A DNA stretch of 5,210 bases from Planctomycetaceae bacterium. GTDB lineage: Bacteria; Planctomycetota; Planctomycetia; Pirellulales; Thermoguttaceae. A model generated the notes under the pieces. The model ran no database searches. It was not told the origin of the DNA and saw only the letters and a program-made list of their open reading frames with translations. Made by a program: the position numbers and the translations under genes. The DNA lies in contig JAISBG010000647.1 of assembly GCA_031266315.1 (NCBI GenBank), forward strand, positions 1 to 5,210. Reading direction: 5' to 3'. Every line of letters begins with the position of its first letter. The first letter of the stretch is position 1. This document shows positions 4,984 to 5,210 of this stretch, piece after piece.

Positions 4984-5210
4984 ATGTCCCCGTTGAAAAT
5001 AAATATAACAGAAATATTCTCCCGAATTAACTACCACACAACACTTGCAGTCAAACGTCGTCTTATTCGTGCGCAGGAAGTCGATGACTTACAACAGGAC
5101 ATTATTATTGCTCTGTTTATTCGTGTTAACGATTTCAATCCGAATCTTGCCGCATGGTCAACATTCATCAATGTTGTTATTGAATCGGAAATCAAACAAT
5201 TTCGATTACG
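4984..5210 (+). CDS. Sigma-70 family RNA polymerase sigma factor, 5' part only
   Basis: The frame begins at ATG 4984 behind AAAGGAGTT (AGGAG 4971-4975, 8-nt spacing) and runs off the right edge after 75 complete codons. Residues 32-52 (including EVDDLQQDIIIALFIRVNDF) match sigma region 2.1-2.2, where family members read D-L-x-Q-E-x-F-x-x-L, the part that contacts the beta-prime clamp. NPNLAAWSTFINVVIESEIKQF (52-73) matches the following P-x-x-x-x-F-x-T-W-L region-2 helix that leads into the -10-binding segment. The N-terminal 30 residues are short, as in ECF or phage/element-type factors rather than housekeeping sigma. Region 4 and any anti-sigma partner lie outside the window. Position behind the zinc-ribbon gene suggests a shared transcript. 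It may transcribe genes of a surrounding element; that is inference. Confidence 0.8.
   Translation, partial: MSPLKINITEIFSRINYHTTLAVKRRLIRAQEVDDLQQDIIIALFIRVNDFNPNLAAWSTFINVVIESEIKQFRL

Overview
The window is AT-rich bacterial DNA. It uses the standard code (TGA acts as a stop) and has clear Shine-Dalgarno (SD) sites (AGGAG or GGAGG, 7-9 nt spacing) ahead of nearly every credible start. All credible genes lie on the + strand. No tRNA, rRNA, transposase, integrase or CRISPR array was seen. The strong SD usage argues against typical Bacteroidota; beyond that I cannot name the organism from sequence alone. A lone acetyltransferase gene, large intergenic spaces, a pair of unrecognised genes with a DNA-binding-like partner, and a small zinc-ribbon/sigma-factor operon suggest an accessory region (plasmid, integrated element or genomic island), but no mobility gene is present to prove it.

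Layout. Bases 1-1027 hold no convincing gene: an 11-bp-period direct-repeat array (52-90), a possible 21-codon ORF (148-213), a promoter-like site (528-558) followed by a terminator-like hairpin (593-619), and a weak terminator candidate (893-931). Bases 1028-1836 carry a 61-codon leader-like ORF whose stop overlaps (ATGA) the start of a chloramphenicol acetyltransferase (CAT)-family gene. Bases 1837-1950 hold an SD with no usual start codon, a perfect 30-bp palindrome nested in a second inverted repeat, and a promoter candidate. Bases 2053-4127 are a two-gene unit, again joined by ATGA: a 382-aa protein of unknown function, then a 309-aa protein with a Cys-rich zinc-finger-like patch and a C-terminal helix-turn-helix. 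A strong intrinsic terminator (4152-4187) closes it. Bases 4188-4580 are intergenic and rich in inverted and direct repeats. Bases 4581-5210 hold a 7-codon mini-ORF with an excellent SD, a 105-aa zinc-ribbon protein, and the first 75 codons of a sigma-70-family factor that runs off the window.

How it may work together (inference). The CAT-like gene looks translationally coupled to its leader ORF, as in inducible resistance genes, though the leader differs from the classic short ones. The two-gene unit has its own promoter candidate and terminator and probably makes two cooperating proteins, the second of which may bind DNA. The zinc-ribbon and sigma genes form a third operon behind a structured 5' leader. 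The sigma factor could redirect polymerase to the element's own promoters.
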